45,485 nucleotides of DNA from Scopulibacillus daqui (GTDB lineage Bacteria > Bacillota > Bacilli > Bacillales > Sporolactobacillaceae), in contig NZ_JAFBER010000022.1 in assembly GCF_016908855.1 (NCBI RefSeq), forward strand, positions 1-45,485. The letters run 5' to 3'. The notes beneath the pieces are model-generated. The model did not search any database and had not been told where the DNA came from. It worked only from the letters and a program-made list of their open reading frames with translations. Positions 9,459 through 18,098 of this stretch are shown here, in pieces (positions within the stretch are counted from its first letter, which is position 1; the number at the start of each line of letters is the position of its first letter). Position numbers and translations under genes: made by a program.

Positions 9459-10046
9459 ATGATTAAAGGTGCTGTCGAGTTCAGCCATCACTGTCTGTCA
9501 AAAGTCATTCAGCCGGGTGATACTGTTGTTGACGCTACAGCAGGAAATGGGCATGATACGCTATTCCTGGCAAAATTAGTCGGTAAAAGCGGCCGCGTCT
9601 ACGGATTTGATATTCAGGAAGAAGCGATTAAAAATACCGAGAAAAGGCTTGCAGATGACGGTGAAAACGAACAAGTGACACTGATTTGCCGCAGTCATCA
9701 TGAACTAAAAAATGTAATACCCGGCGATTCAGATATTAAAGCAGCTGTTTTTAACTTGGGCTATTTGCCGAAAGGAGATAAAAAGATCGTTACCCGTCCG
9801 GAAACAACGATTGAGGCTTTACAATCGCTGCAGGAACGTCTCCATACAGACGGATTAATCGTTCTTGTCGTCTACCCCGGACATCCTGAAGGAAAAATTG
9901 AAGCAGATGCGTTATTAGATTATGCCAAACAACTAGATCAAAAGCATTGGCAAGTTCTAAAATACGAAATAATGAACCAAATGAACAATCCTCCATTTTT
10001 GATTGCTATTGAAAGAAATCAAGGGGCCAGAAACAAAGCGGGCTGA
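9459..10046 (+). CDS. mnmM: tRNA U34 aminomethyl methyltransferase MnmM (YtqB)
   Basis: Class I SAM-dependent methyltransferase of 195 aa. Motif I is VVDATAGNGHDTLFLA, followed by VYGFDIQEEAI (acidic ribose-binding position) and FNLGYLPKGDK, which is characteristic of the YtqB family. In Bacillus subtilis YtqB was identified as MnmM, completing the wobble modification by methylating aminomethyluridine at tRNA position 34. The ATG at 9459 follows AGGGTGAAGAG; an in-frame TTG directly before it is less likely. It is convergent with the urease operon, which interrupts the usual ytqB-ytpB neighbourhood. Confidence 0.88.
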   Translation: MIKGAVEFSHHCLSKVIQPGDTVVDATAGNGHDTLFLAKLVGKSGRVYGFDIQEEAIKNTEKRLADDGENEQVTLICRSHHELKNVIPGDSDIKAAVFNLGYLPKGDKKIVTRPETTIEALQSLQERLHTDGLIVLVVYPGHPEGKIEADALLDYAKQLDQKHWQVLKYEIMNQMNNPPFLIAIERNQGARNKAG

Positions 10047-10117
10047 TTTGGAACAATTCAGTACGGATGAAATAGTTATAAAAAACCTGTGAAAGAGCTG
10101 TTGTCCATAAAATGATA

Positions 10118-10155
10118 GCTCCCCTTTAGGTACAGATAAAATACTTGAAGGGGAG
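10118..10155 (+). repeat. Inverted repeat covering a ribosome binding site
   Basis: CTCCCCTT and AAGGGGAG form an 8-bp perfect stem with a loop of about 22 nt. The right arm is the ribosome binding site of the small reading frame starting at 10162, so pairing would hide it. Confidence 0.5.
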
Positions 10156-10161
10156 AATTTT

Positions 10162-10344
10162 ATGCCAAAGAAGATGTTCCAAATGGAAAACTGCACGGCT
10201 TTCAGGCTGACCGCAATACAACAAATCTATAAGCGCTTATTGATCAATAGGCCAAACATCTTTCAGGCTGTACAGTCATATAAGAAAGGGAAAACTTATA
10301 ATGATGATGCAGGTGAGCGGAAAGGTTGCATTGGACAAACTTGA
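10162..10344 (+). CDS. Doubtful small ORF, 60 aa
   Basis: The ATG follows AAGGGGAGAATTTT, a good ribosome binding site, but the product (beginning MPKKMFQMENCTAFRL) matches nothing I recognise. It has a basic first half and no membrane segment. It overlaps a second small frame starting at 10301 in another reading frame. Either could be real, or both could be debris of one gene broken by a frameshift at the edge of the urease insertion. Low certainty. Confidence 0.25.
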   Translation: MPKKMFQMENCTAFRLTAIQQIYKRLLINRPNIFQAVQSYKKGKTYNDDAGERKGCIGQT

Positions 10345-10462
10345 AGAACTTAAAAAGAGGATTAAAGAAATGAGTTCATATCATTCAGACCCTGCAAACG
10401 ATAAATGTTATCAAGTTCACAGGGTCATCCCTATTGGTGTCCAATTGTTAGTATTTGTATAA
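10301..10462 (+). CDS. Doubtful small ORF, 53 aa
   Basis: The frame ATG ATG ATG CAG GTG follows AAAGGGAAA with about 7 nt spacing and encodes a short amphipathic helix (KVALDKLEELKKRIKEM) followed by a His/Cys-containing tail and a hydrophobic end. It overlaps the stop of ureD on the opposite strand by 15 nt. No family is recognised. It may be the second half of a broken gene with the frame starting at 10162. Confidence 0.3.
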   Translation: MMMQVSGKVALDKLEELKKRIKEMSSYHSDPANDKCYQVHRVIPIGVQLLVFV

Positions 10463-11272
10463 ATAAATCGGTTCCTTGTTAAACCATTCTTTGCGAATAA
10501 GCGTGTGGACTTTATTGAAAACCCCTTCTGCATCTTGTGTCGACGAAGCAAAGACACGCAATGTAAATCCCGGAATGGTCAACATTGAAAAACCGATTCT
10601 TCCCGGAAGATTTTCGTCCTCAAGGAAATCGTACATTTGGTCTAAAAACGCCGGCGCTGCTTGATCCCCAATAACCATCATGGAACCAAAGTGTGTATAC
10701 CCTTCAAAGAACCCTGTTTCATACATATTTTGAATGTCAGGCTGGAGCCTGACTTGATCGTATACTGCCAGCTTCCCGTCCCAATACACTTCTGTTTTTA
10801 GACGAAGCGTATCATATGTAAAAGGCGTTCCGTCCGGGGACCAGCCAGGTGAAATAAGTTCTGCATAGATCAGCGTTGCGCCGGGTTCCATATAAATCTT
10901 TGTATCCTGCCTGAACTTGGCATCTTTAAAAGCGATAATTGGATCAGGGACGTACTCAAGAAGGCTTCCCTTCTTAAGCACAATCTCCATCTCTTGACAA
11001 ACACAGCTTTCAGGTGTTTTATATATCGTTGTTGCCGATTGATTTGATAGAAGCAGTTCGGCATTTTCCTGAAGACGAATATCCATTCTGTACGTATCCC
11101 CATCAACGTAACCGCCCCCGGGATTTACAACAAAAATACTCGGCTGCCCGGAGTCATCTAAATAGAGCGGCTTAATCACCTTAAGCTGATCATAAAAGTA
11201 AATATCATCAATAATCGTTTTGTCTTGCTTTTTTTTAGCCGAGAGATATAAATAACCGGTCTTATCTTTCAC
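10448..11272 (-). CDS. ureD: Urease accessory protein UreD (UreH)
   Basis: A 274-residue scaffold protein that binds the urease apoprotein with UreF and UreG during nickel insertion. Typical family stretches include NPGGGYVDGDTYRMDI, QSATTIYKT and ISPGWSPDGTPF. It is the last gene of the operon and starts 2 nt after the ureG stop, indicating translational coupling. Placement of ureD at the operon end, rather than before ureA as in Klebsiella, is the Bacillus arrangement. No terminator is obvious downstream. Confidence 0.93.
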   Translation of the reverse strand: MKDKTGYLYLSAKKKQDKTIIDDIYFYDQLKVIKPLYLDDSGQPSIFVVNPGGGYVDGDTYRMDIRLQENAELLLSNQSATTIYKTPESCVCQEMEIVLKKGSLLEYVPDPIIAFKDAKFRQDTKIYMEPGATLIYAELISPGWSPDGTPFTYDTLRLKTEVYWDGKLAVYDQVRLQPDIQNMYETGFFEGYTHFGSMMVIGDQAAPAFLDQMYDFLEDENLPGRIGFSMLTIPGFTLRVFASSTQDAEGVFNKVHTLIRKEWFNKEPIYLYKY

Positions 11273-11274
11273 TT

Positions 11275-11886
11275 TTATTCAAGTCCTATTAATAAAGCAT
11301 TTTGTTTGAGCCAATTGACAACCTCGCTCAGCCCGGCTTCCTTCTTTAAGTTAGTAAAAAAATAAGGCTTGTTTCCGCGAAATCTCCTTGTATCCGCTGC
11401 CATAATATCAAGATTCGCACCGACGTACGGGGCAAGATCTGTCTTATTAATAATGAACAAATCCGATTTAATCATCCCTTGGCCGTTCTTGCGAGGGATT
11501 TTCTCGCCTTGCGCGACATCAATAATATAGATTGAGAAGTCCACTAACTCCGGACTAAATGTAGCAGATAAGTTATCGCCGCCGCTTTCTATAAAAATAA
11601 TCTGTAAATCAGGGTGGCGTTTTTTTAATTCCTCAATGGCTTCGAAATTCATTGAAGCGTCTTCGCGGATGGCTGTATGCGGACAGCCGCCCGTTTCTAT
11701 GCCAATAATCCGATCATCCGGCAATACACCATTTTCCCTTAAAATTTTTGCATCTTCTTTAGTATAAATATCGTTTGTAATAACAGCCATGCTGTACTCA
11801 TCATACATATATCGAGTCATCTTTTCGACCAGCATCGTTTTTCCGGCTCCTACAGGGCCGCCAATCCCGATTCTCACCGGTTCCAT
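11275..11886 (-). CDS. ureG: Urease accessory GTPase UreG
   Basis: SIMIBI-class GTPase that delivers nickel to the urease active site. The P-loop is GPVGAGKT at residues 10-17. The metal-binding motif [13 protein letters not shown] (the family's C-P-H) follows, then [19 protein letters not shown], and the guanine-specificity motif is NKTDLAP. At 203 aa it is a normal length. It lacks the N-terminal His-rich stretch seen in some UreG proteins. It is cytoplasmic and acts in complex with UreD and UreF, the adjacent genes. Confidence 0.96.
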   Translation of the reverse strand: MEPVRIGIGGPVGAGKTMLVEKMTRYMYDEYSMAVITNDIYTKEDAKILRENGVLPDDRIIGIETGGCPHTAIREDASMNFEAIEELKKRHPDLQIIFIESGGDNLSATFSPELVDFSIYIIDVAQGEKIPRKNGQGMIKSDLFIINKTDLAPYVGANLDIMAADTRRFRGNKPYFFTNLKKEAGLSEVVNWLKQNALLIGLE

Positions 11887-11934
11887 GATTTACCCCCCAT
11901 TTGCTATTTTGCTTGACAAGCCAACTGTAAATGT

Positions 11935-12621
11935 CTAGGACATAAAGATTCGAACATTTAACCGTTCATGCCTCATTTGCGATAATTCGAGTCCCGGAGA
12001 AATACTCCCGAAATCATCAGGTTCAAGTCCATCAATCATATCGGCCGCTTTCTGCAAAGTGCTCTGCAAATCTTGCAATAAACGCTGCCCATCGGTTTGC
12101 CCGAGAGGTATGCCGCGAACACCGTTTTGAATCATGTTGGATGTACACGTATACAAATAAGCTAGCACAGCCGTTGGTTTCGGAATGCCAAGATGGTGGG
12201 CGATGATCGCAAAGCCAATGGCAGGATGTCCTGAGGCTTGATGAGATTCCACTTGTTTTTGATATATTCGCAGGTCTTCTATATCATACATCTCTAAACC
12301 TAGCTGGATAAATCTGCGCCCCATTTTTATATTGGCTTCTCTTGATTCTCGGGAAAGATTTTGAACCGCGGCAAGACGGTCCCAATACACAATCTTATCA
12401 TGATCTTTTTTGTCTAATGCTTCATATGCAAAACGGCAGATCAAACCATCCGTATATACAAGCTGCTCTTGAATATAGGGATAAAGCCAAGCTGCGAAAG
12501 TTTCCTTATCACTGACGCGCCCTTCTTGAATATATGTCTCAAGACCAAAGGAATGACTGAAAGCTCCTGTTGGGAAATTGGAATCACACCATTGCAAAAG
12601 CGGCAGCAGCTGATTAGTCAT
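11935..12621 (-). CDS. ureF: Urease accessory protein UreF
   Basis: All-helical accessory protein of about 228 aa that gates the GTPase UreG in the urease maturation complex. The N-terminal signature LLQWCDSNFPTGAFSHSFG is typical (usually LxDSxFPxGxFxHSxGLE). I favour the ATG at 12621 (MTNQLLPLL), which aligns with family N-termini; an in-frame ATG at 12636 would give a five-residue extension. Either start overlaps the 3' end of ureE, implying translational coupling. A gap of 48 nt separates it from ureG. Confidence 0.92.
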   Translation of the reverse strand: MTNQLLPLLQWCDSNFPTGAFSHSFGLETYIQEGRVSDKETFAAWLYPYIQEQLVYTDGLICRFAYEALDKKDHDKIVYWDRLAAVQNLSRESREANIKMGRRFIQLGLEMYDIEDLRIYQKQVESHQASGHPAIGFAIIAHHLGIPKPTAVLAYLYTCTSNMIQNGVRGIPLGQTDGQRLLQDLQSTLQKAADMIDGLEPDDFGSISPGLELSQMRHERLNVRIFMS

Positions 12622-13069
12622 GGCTGTGACCAACATGGCGAAACGCTTTCTTTACTTTTCTTTTTTCCTTCCGGTAAGGAACCCTCCATTGATTTAATAA
12701 CTTCTCTATTAAATAGTCATACTTAACCAGCATTTGGCTGCCTTCAAATTGTGCAGGCAAATGACGATTGCCTAATTGATGGGCGATATAACCCATCTGT
12801 TGAATACTATCGGGACATATCACAAGCAGATCATCAGGCAATACATCGACAACAATCAAGCTGCTATGATCCATATATAATACATCTCCAGCTTCCAAAT
12901 CCTTTGCCTCACGTAATCGAATACCGATTGAACGGCCGGTATTCGTTGTCACGCGCTGAATACGCTTTACAAGATCGTCACTCGGCAAATATACTGTCTC
13001 CATTCGGCGCTGTTTCTTTTCTTCTTCTGTAAGAGCGTCTAAATGGTTGACAACTTTTTCAATAATCAT
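12614..13069 (-). CDS. ureE: Urease nickel metallochaperone UreE
   Basis: A 151-residue nickel carrier with an N-terminal peptide-binding domain and a C-terminal ferredoxin-like metal domain. GNRHLPAQFEG contains the conserved dimer-interface His. The protein ends HVGHSHD, a short His-rich tail compared with the long one in Klebsiella, so only a few extra nickel ions could be bound. It starts 9 nt after the ureC stop and overlaps ureF. Confidence 0.93.
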   Translation of the reverse strand: MIIEKVVNHLDALTEEEKKQRRMETVYLPSDDLVKRIQRVTTNTGRSIGIRLREAKDLEAGDVLYMDHSSLIVVDVLPDDLLVICPDSIQQMGYIAHQLGNRHLPAQFEGSQMLVKYDYLIEKLLNQWRVPYRKEKRKVKKAFRHVGHSHD

Positions 13070-13078
13070 TCAATCACC

Positions 13079-14794
13079 TCAAAATAGGAAATAGCGCTGG
13101 GCCAGCGGAAGCACCTCAGCAGGTTCTGAATGTATATGTTCGCCATTGAAGTATACTTTGTACGTTTGCGGATCCACGTCAACGTCGCCGGTTGTACTGT
13201 TATGAATCATATCCTTCTTTGAGAGTTTACGAACGCCGTAGATAGGCAATACAACCTTTTTCAGACCAAGCTTTTCGTGCAAACCTTGTTCATACGCCAA
13301 TTTTGATATAAATGTTACGCTTGTATGGTATCTGGCTTTACCGTAAGACGCATATTGCGGACGATATAAAACCGGCTGCGGTGTCGGGATTGAGGCGTTA
13401 GGATCCCCCATAATACTGTGGGCAATCATGCCGCCTTTGATGATAAGATCAGGTTTCGCACCGAAAAAAGGCGGATCCCAGACAACAAGATCGGCAAGTT
13501 TCCCAATTTCAACAGACCCAATATAAGCGTCCACGCCGTGGGTAATTGCGGGATTAATAGTATATTTAGAGATGTATCTTTTGACTCGGAAATTATCATT
13601 GCCTTTTCCTCTATCTTCCGGCAATGGACCGCGCTGATTTTTCATTTTGCTGGCCATTTGCCAAGTTCGGGTAATGACTTCTCCGACACGCCCCATTGCT
13701 TGAGAATCAGAGCTCGCCATACTGATAAGTCCTAAATCATGAAATACGTCTTCCGCAGCAATCGTCTCTGCTCGAATACGCGATTCAGCCAGCGCAATAT
13801 CTGTTGGATTATTAGGATTAAGATTGTGAGTGACCACAATCATATCAAGAGGCTCCTCTGTGGTATTTACTGTATACGGTATTGTAGGCGTTGTTGAGGA
13901 AGGCAGTACATTTTCCAATCCTGCAACCTTTATAATATCCGGCGCATGCCCGCCGCCTTCGCCTTCGGTATGATAAGTATGGATGGTGCGGCCGCCGATC
14001 GCTTTAATTGTATGTTCTACAAATCCGCCTTCATTTAATGTATCCGTATGAATACACGTTTGGACATCATATTTATCCGACACACGCAAACTATAATCAA
14101 TTGCCGATAGCGTCGCTCCCCAATCCTCATGCACTTTAAAACCAATCGCTCCTGCCTGTACTTGTTCGGCAAGAGGCGCTTCAGCAGAAGCACTGCCTTT
14201 GCCCCAATACCCCATATTGACTGGAAAACCTTCAGAGGCTTCCAGCATCTTAATGATATTCCATGCTCCGGGCGTACAGGTTGTTGCCTTCGTTCCTGTC
14301 GCAGGGCCGGTGCCGCCGCCAAACATTGTTGTAATGCCTGATTCCATTGCATAACGAACGAGCTGCGCCGACACAAAATGAATATGCGGGTCGATGCCCC
14401 CTGCTGTTACAATTTTTCTTCCGGCATCAATGACCTCTGTTGACGCCCCGATCACCATATTGATATTATCCATTAACAATGGATTGCCGGCATTGCCAAT
14501 AGCCGCTATCTTTCCGTCGCGAATGCCGATATCGGCTTTATAAATTCCCGTATGATCTACTATGACCGCGTTAATAATGACAAGATCCATCGCCCCCTCT
14601 GCCCTAGTGATATGCGGATGCTGCGCCATGCCGTCGCGGATTGCCCTGCCGTCTCCATATGATGATTCATCGCCGTAGTACTTATGGTCTTCCTCAACTT
14701 CTATAATTAAATCGGTGTCCCCTAAGCGGATTTTATCACCTTTGGTCGGCCCGAATAGCGTTGTATAGTGTTTCCTTGACATACGAAATCCCAT
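13079..14794 (-). CDS. ureC: Urease alpha subunit UreC (catalytic), with Thr at flap Cys site
   Basis: Hydrolyses urea to ammonia and carbamate at a di-nickel centre. Every metal ligand is in place: His137 and His139 (DPHIHF), Lys220 carbamylated bridge ([12 protein letters not shown]), His249 (CIHTD), His275 ([11 protein letters not shown]) and Asp363 (ASSDSQ). The numbering coincides with that of the Sporosarcina pasteurii enzyme. The mobile flap reads [11 protein letters not shown], so Thr322 stands where most ureases have Cys (VCHHL), while catalytic His323 is kept. The codon at 13829-13831 reads ACT on the minus strand, so this is not a translation error. GAGGTC precedes the ATG; ureB ends 3 nt upstream. 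Confidence 0.98.
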   Translation of the reverse strand: MGFRMSRKHYTTLFGPTKGDKIRLGDTDLIIEVEEDHKYYGDESSYGDGRAIRDGMAQHPHITRAEGAMDLVIINAVIVDHTGIYKADIGIRDGKIAAIGNAGNPLLMDNINMVIGASTEVIDAGRKIVTAGGIDPHIHFVSAQLVRYAMESGITTMFGGGTGPATGTKATTCTPGAWNIIKMLEASEGFPVNMGYWGKGSASAEAPLAEQVQAGAIGFKVHEDWGATLSAIDYSLRVSDKYDVQTCIHTDTLNEGGFVEHTIKAIGGRTIHTYHTEGEGGGHAPDIIKVAGLENVLPSSTTPTIPYTVNTTEEPLDMIVVTHNLNPNNPTDIALAESRIRAETIAAEDVFHDLGLISMASSDSQAMGRVGEVITRTWQMASKMKNQRGPLPEDRGKGNDNFRVKRYISKYTINPAITHGVDAYIGSVEIGKLADLVVWDPPFFGAKPDLIIKGGMIAHSIMGDPNASIPTPQPVLYRPQYASYGKARYHTSVTFISKLAYEQGLHEKLGLKKVVLPIYGVRKLSKKDMIHNSTTGDVDVDPQTYKVYFNGEHIHSEPAEVLPLAQRYFLF

Positions 14795-14797
14795 GGG

Positions 14798-15115
14798 CTA
14801 CTGACCTCCATCTATACACGCATTTGTTTGGTTATTCAGGCCGTATACACATCGTTTGCCGCCAATCGCCACTAAATGCACTTCTTTCGTATCCCCGGGT
14901 TCAAAACGGGCAGATGTGCCTGAAGGAATATCCAAACGCATGCCGTAGGCTTTGTTTCGGTCAAATTGCAAAACAGCATTCACTTCATAAAAATGAAAAT
15001 GCGAGCCGACCTGAACCGGACGATCTCCCGGGTTAGTGACCTTGAGCGTGAAAGCAGGTCTGCCAGCATTACATATAATCGCCCCTTCACCGTAAATAAA
15101 CTCTCCCGGAATCAT
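14798..15115 (-). CDS. ureB: Urease beta subunit UreB
   Basis: Structural subunit of 105 aa that packs with UreA and UreC in the trimer-of-trimers. It starts [20 protein letters not shown] and contains [11 protein letters not shown] and the conserved [17 protein letters not shown]. Complete length for a separate Bacillus-type UreB. The Shine-Dalgarno GAGGGGGGAGAAG lies just upstream. Unusually, 250 nt separate it from the end of ureA, while all other junctions in the operon are under 50 nt or overlapping. Confidence 0.96.
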   Translation of the reverse strand: MIPGEFIYGEGAIICNAGRPAFTLKVTNPGDRPVQVGSHFHFYEVNAVLQFDRNKAYGMRLDIPSGTSARFEPGDTKEVHLVAIGGKRCVYGLNNQTNACIDGGQ

Positions 15116-15365
15116 ATCTTCTCCCCCCTCGTATCATCAGTTTCAATCCTGCGGCAGTCGTGAATTCCAGTTGGCATATAGTACTTTGAAAAAAATTATT
15201 ATCCCCATTTCAGGGCTGACTCCGAAAAACCAAAATTGGGGGTTGGGTGTTTCGCGTTGTTCCTCGATAATGATCTTAGGTTCGCTTGCAGCAAATGTCT
15301 CTCTTTGACATCACACCGCAGGACTTATCACTATCTAAAAGGATGCCAAAACGCATATGATTTCG
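15116..15365 (-). other. 250-nt non-coding gap inside the urease operon
   Basis: No reading frame with a ribosome binding site was found on either strand. Read on the minus strand, the region holds a possible weak stem (arms CCCCA and TGGGG near 15193-15235) followed by a T-rich run at 15180-15196. It could be a processing or attenuation element that changes UreA dosage, or a small insertion. Confidence 0.5.
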
Positions 15366-15671
15366 TTATTTTATCGGGTCTTGAACCGAAACAAGCTTGG
15401 TTCCATCAGGGAACGTTGCTTCTACTTGAATCCAGTGTTCAATCATTTCCGGCACACCTTCCATAACATCCTCCCGGCTCAATATTTTTGCTCCTTCCCT
15501 CATCAGCTCTGGCACAGACTTGCCATCGCGTGCGCCTTCCATAATTTCATATGTAATAATCGCTACCGCTTCGGGAAAGTTAAGCTTCAGCCCTCGTTTC
15601 TGACGCCGTCTCGCCAAATCATTAGCCACAACCACCAATAGCTTTTGCTGTTCTCGAGCCGTAAGTTTCAT
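15366..15671 (-). CDS. ureA: Urease gamma subunit UreA
   Basis: First gene of the operon, encoding the 101-residue gamma subunit. The sequence [20 protein letters not shown], the internal [20 protein letters not shown] and the end [18 protein letters not shown] are all typical, and the length is normal, so the gene is complete at both ends. CAGGAGGGA lies 6 nt before the ATG. The promoter should lie in the region upstream of 15671; a weak CcpA-like sequence is discussed separately. Nitrogen-source control (TnrA, GlnR, PucR) is usual for Bacillus urease, but I could not identify such a box here. Confidence 0.96.
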   Translation of the reverse strand: MKLTAREQQKLLVVVANDLARRRQKRGLKLNFPEAVAIITYEIMEGARDGKSVPELMREGAKILSREDVMEGVPEMIEHWIQVEATFPDGTKLVSVQDPIK

Positions 15672-15967
15672 CGAAATCCCTCCTGTCTAAATCGAAAACT
15701 AACCTTTTAAAATGCTTGTTAACGTTTATCTACTTTATACTTATTTCATTTTGCAGGATGTATGCCTGGCCACCTTAAAATAAAAAAGGATGAGAGAAGA
15801 CTATGAAAGTGTTTCTAAATGCGCATCATAGGGCTAGTTTCATAAAGTCATTTAAAAAAGGAGATTTATCATAAACAGAAGCTAAACAGACTGCCGTGCT
15901 TTTTATTCTGCTGATTTTTATGCAGTTCAGCTTCAAGGACAGTAATTTCAAAAGCCTGCTGGCAAGA
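15672..15967. other. Intergenic region upstream of ureA
   Basis: About 300 nt without a convincing gene. It should carry the ureA promoter (minus strand), but no close TTGACA/TATAAT pair was found. An imperfect catabolite-response-like palindrome lies around 15716-15731 (GATAAACGTTAACA on the minus strand, lacking the initial TG). Confidence 0.4.
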
Positions 15968-15997
15968 AAAAAAGGGACACAGCTGTGCCCCTTTTTT
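15968..15997 (-). terminator. ytpB terminator
   Basis: The palindromic stem GGGGCACAGCTGTGTCCC, read on the minus strand, pairs fully with a G-U wobble and is followed by seven T. The plus reading would have an A-C mismatch, so it serves the ytpA-ytpB operon. Confidence 0.85.
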
Positions 15998-16157
15998 CCT
16001 TTGGCAAATAACCCTTCTTAAAAGGATCTGTCAATATCGGAAGATCAGTCATCATTATTTTTATGTTTAATCGTTAAAAGTATATCTTGTTTCTTTGAAT
16101 TCCCAAAAACGGCAGCCTTCGACAATATTATCTGTTAATGCCTTTTCTTATAGAAGT

Positions 16158-17222
16158 CTATACACTTGGTTTAAAGCGGCGATATAGCCAACCGTTGATA
16201 AAAAAGAACATTCCGGCGCCGCCGGCCTTTCTCATTATCCTCCTTGCAAGGGCGCGGACTTGCTGCTGCTTGGCCACTTTTTTATCTGCCAAATAAATAC
16301 CCAGCAGCCCCCGGTTAACCATTTTGTGAAAATTTTTATCAGGCAAATTGGAAATGCTTATATCAGCCTGTTCAATAAAATGATTAAACCTGTCCATCAT
16401 GATTTCTTCGCTTTCATAATAAAAGCAAAAATTTAAATCTCCGCCCTGTTTATCTTCTTCCTGGTCAATAAAATAATCTAATAAAATATGCAAGCCTTGC
16501 ACCCATGGAAAATAGCTTTCCTTTAGACGGATCGCAAGGTCTTTCATGTTATGGCGGCTCGCTGCATATGAAACAATGCAAAATATGCCAAGTGTAGATC
16601 CTGAACAAGCCGAAAATTCATACCAAGTCATTTCCGGCAATTTTTGTTGATGGCGGCGAAACCAATCTTTAAGGCGCGGCACGCGCTGATCTTGCTTCAC
16701 ATGCTTATGTACTTGCAAATCGCAATAAAATCCCGCTAATTCATGAAGGGCCGGCTGAATATCTTTTAAAGAAGGCAAGCTTTTCAAAAAGTCTTGACAT
16801 GTCCTCACCAGGTCGGCTAAGTATCCGCCGTCAGATGTTACATCTCGGAAACGGTAATAATCTTTAAGATCCGATCCAGGCGTAAGCGCATCGAGCATCG
16901 ATTCATGCAAAGCCCGGAAGTCTTCCGGATCAAGGGATACGCTGCGGTCGCAAAGATTATCAAGGTAATCGCTGATGGTTTGATAAGCGACAATAAAGCG
17001 GATAACCTTTTGGTAATTTTCTTTAGCAAGCAGACTGTAAATGGAACCGCCTTCGCAATGAAAAGTTTTTGTACGTATGCTCGCCAAAGCTTGTTTTCTT
17101 AACTCGAAGTCTGGGATTGCCTCTGCTTTTTCTTTCCACATATCCAACTCACGATGTACATTTGGAAGAACCTTTCGATAGATTTGCGCCATCATTCCAA
17201 AAGGTTTTCTAGGTATTTTCAC
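16158..17222 (-). CDS. ytpB: Tetraprenyl-beta-curcumene synthase YtpB (DUF2600)
   Basis: A 354-residue helical terpene cyclase that in Bacillus subtilis converts heptaprenyl diphosphate to the C35 terpene tetraprenyl-beta-curcumene, a precursor of sporulenes. Acid-rich motifs suitable for binding Mg-diphosphate are visible: ISDYLDNLCDRSV (about residue 85) and LLDYFIDQEEDKQGGD (about residue 245). The end is basic and aromatic (FFFINGWLYRRFKP). It overlaps ytpA by 14 nt, so the two are translationally coupled, as in Bacillus subtilis. The upstream prenyl synthase and the downstream cyclase are not in this window. Confidence 0.9.
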   Translation of the reverse strand: MKIPRKPFGMMAQIYRKVLPNVHRELDMWKEKAEAIPDFELRKQALASIRTKTFHCEGGSIYSLLAKENYQKVIRFIVAYQTISDYLDNLCDRSVSLDPEDFRALHESMLDALTPGSDLKDYYRFRDVTSDGGYLADLVRTCQDFLKSLPSLKDIQPALHELAGFYCDLQVHKHVKQDQRVPRLKDWFRRHQQKLPEMTWYEFSACSGSTLGIFCIVSYAASRHNMKDLAIRLKESYFPWVQGLHILLDYFIDQEEDKQGGDLNFCFYYESEEIMMDRFNHFIEQADISISNLPDKNFHKMVNRGLLGIYLADKKVAKQQQVRALARRIMRKAGGAGMFFFINGWLYRRFKPSV

Positions 17223-18024
17223 TAAACAGTCCTCCAGACGACATATTGTTTTCTATAAAAGACAGTGCGTGTTGAAAAACACTTTTTCTCTCAGGTTCAT
17301 TGAAGACTTCATGGTATAAACCTGTCCACTCTTTATAGACTTTATTTTTTGCTTTGAGTGAATCAAACCACTTTTTCACCGAGTGCTTATTTACTATTTT
17401 ATCATCTCCCGCTTGTAAAATAAGCACAGGAACGTCCGGAAATTTATCTATTTTTTGAAAGGCTTCTTCCATCGCCGTTTCTAATTCCCAATACCATCGA
17501 GCCGAAATTTTCGTCAGCATAAGCGGATCGCCGGCATCCCTTTGCAAAACCTCTTGATTGCGGGTCGCCTTTTTATTGCCTGCAGACCTTTTTGTAGGAA
17601 TAAGTAATTCAGGCGCTACTTTGTTTAGAAAATAACTGGTTTTTTTTAATAATGACGGCATAGGAAACGTCAGCCCTAAGCACGGAGAAGATAAGATAAT
17701 TCCCTGAACGGCCATTTGTTTTTCCTGCAATGTTCTTATCACAGATAAGCCTCCCAAACTGTGACCGAGGAGGAATAACGGCAAATGGAACTTTTCTCCC
17801 TTCTTTGTCCAAGATTCGACCGCATCAATATATTCATCAAACCGGTCAATATGCCCTTTGATCCCAGGGCTTTTACCATGGCCGGGCAAATCGCCCATGA
17901 TCACATGAAAACCGGAGTCCAGCCATTGCCTTCTGAGCCACCGGTAACGTCCGTGGTGCTCGCCTGACCCATGAACGATGACTATGGCGCCTTGAGGCGT
18001 TTCATTCGTTTCCCAAACCCACAC
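17209..18024 (-). CDS. ytpA: Alpha/beta hydrolase, lysophospholipase-like YtpA
   Basis: Serine hydrolase of 271 aa, monoacylglycerol-lipase-like. The oxyanion segment is VHGSGEHHGRYRWL, the nucleophile elbow GHSLGG, the acid motif LILQAGDDKIVN and the catalytic His lies in GLYHEVFNEPE. In Bacillus subtilis YtpA releases the lysophospholipid antibiotic bacilysocin. The start is a GTG at 18024 with AAGGGAGTGGC upstream. The neighbours ytpB and ytoA match the Bacillus order. Confidence 0.88.
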   Translation of the reverse strand: MWVWETNETPQGAIVIVHGSGEHHGRYRWLRRQWLDSGFHVIMGDLPGHGKSPGIKGHIDRFDEYIDAVESWTKKGEKFHLPLFLLGHSLGGLSVIRTLQEKQMAVQGIILSSPCLGLTFPMPSLLKKTSYFLNKVAPELLIPTKRSAGNKKATRNQEVLQRDAGDPLMLTKISARWYWELETAMEEAFQKIDKFPDVPVLILQAGDDKIVNKHSVKKWFDSLKAKNKVYKEWTGLYHEVFNEPERKSVFQHALSFIENNMSSGGLFSENT

Positions 18025-18098
18025 CGAGAGCCACTCCCTTATGTGTTATAATTTTTTATACCTTTTTATTATATTAAATTCTTAGGCGGTGAATACAT

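Noticed and set aside
13418-14376. Several open frames of 70-113 codons on both strands inside ureC.
   Set aside because: All lie within the conserved ureC coding region, in other frames, without ribosome binding sites.
15716-15731. Possible cre site upstream of ureA (GATAAACGTTAACA on the minus strand).
   Set aside because: The initial TG of the consensus is missing, and no promoter could be placed relative to it; too weak beside the full-match site at hutP.
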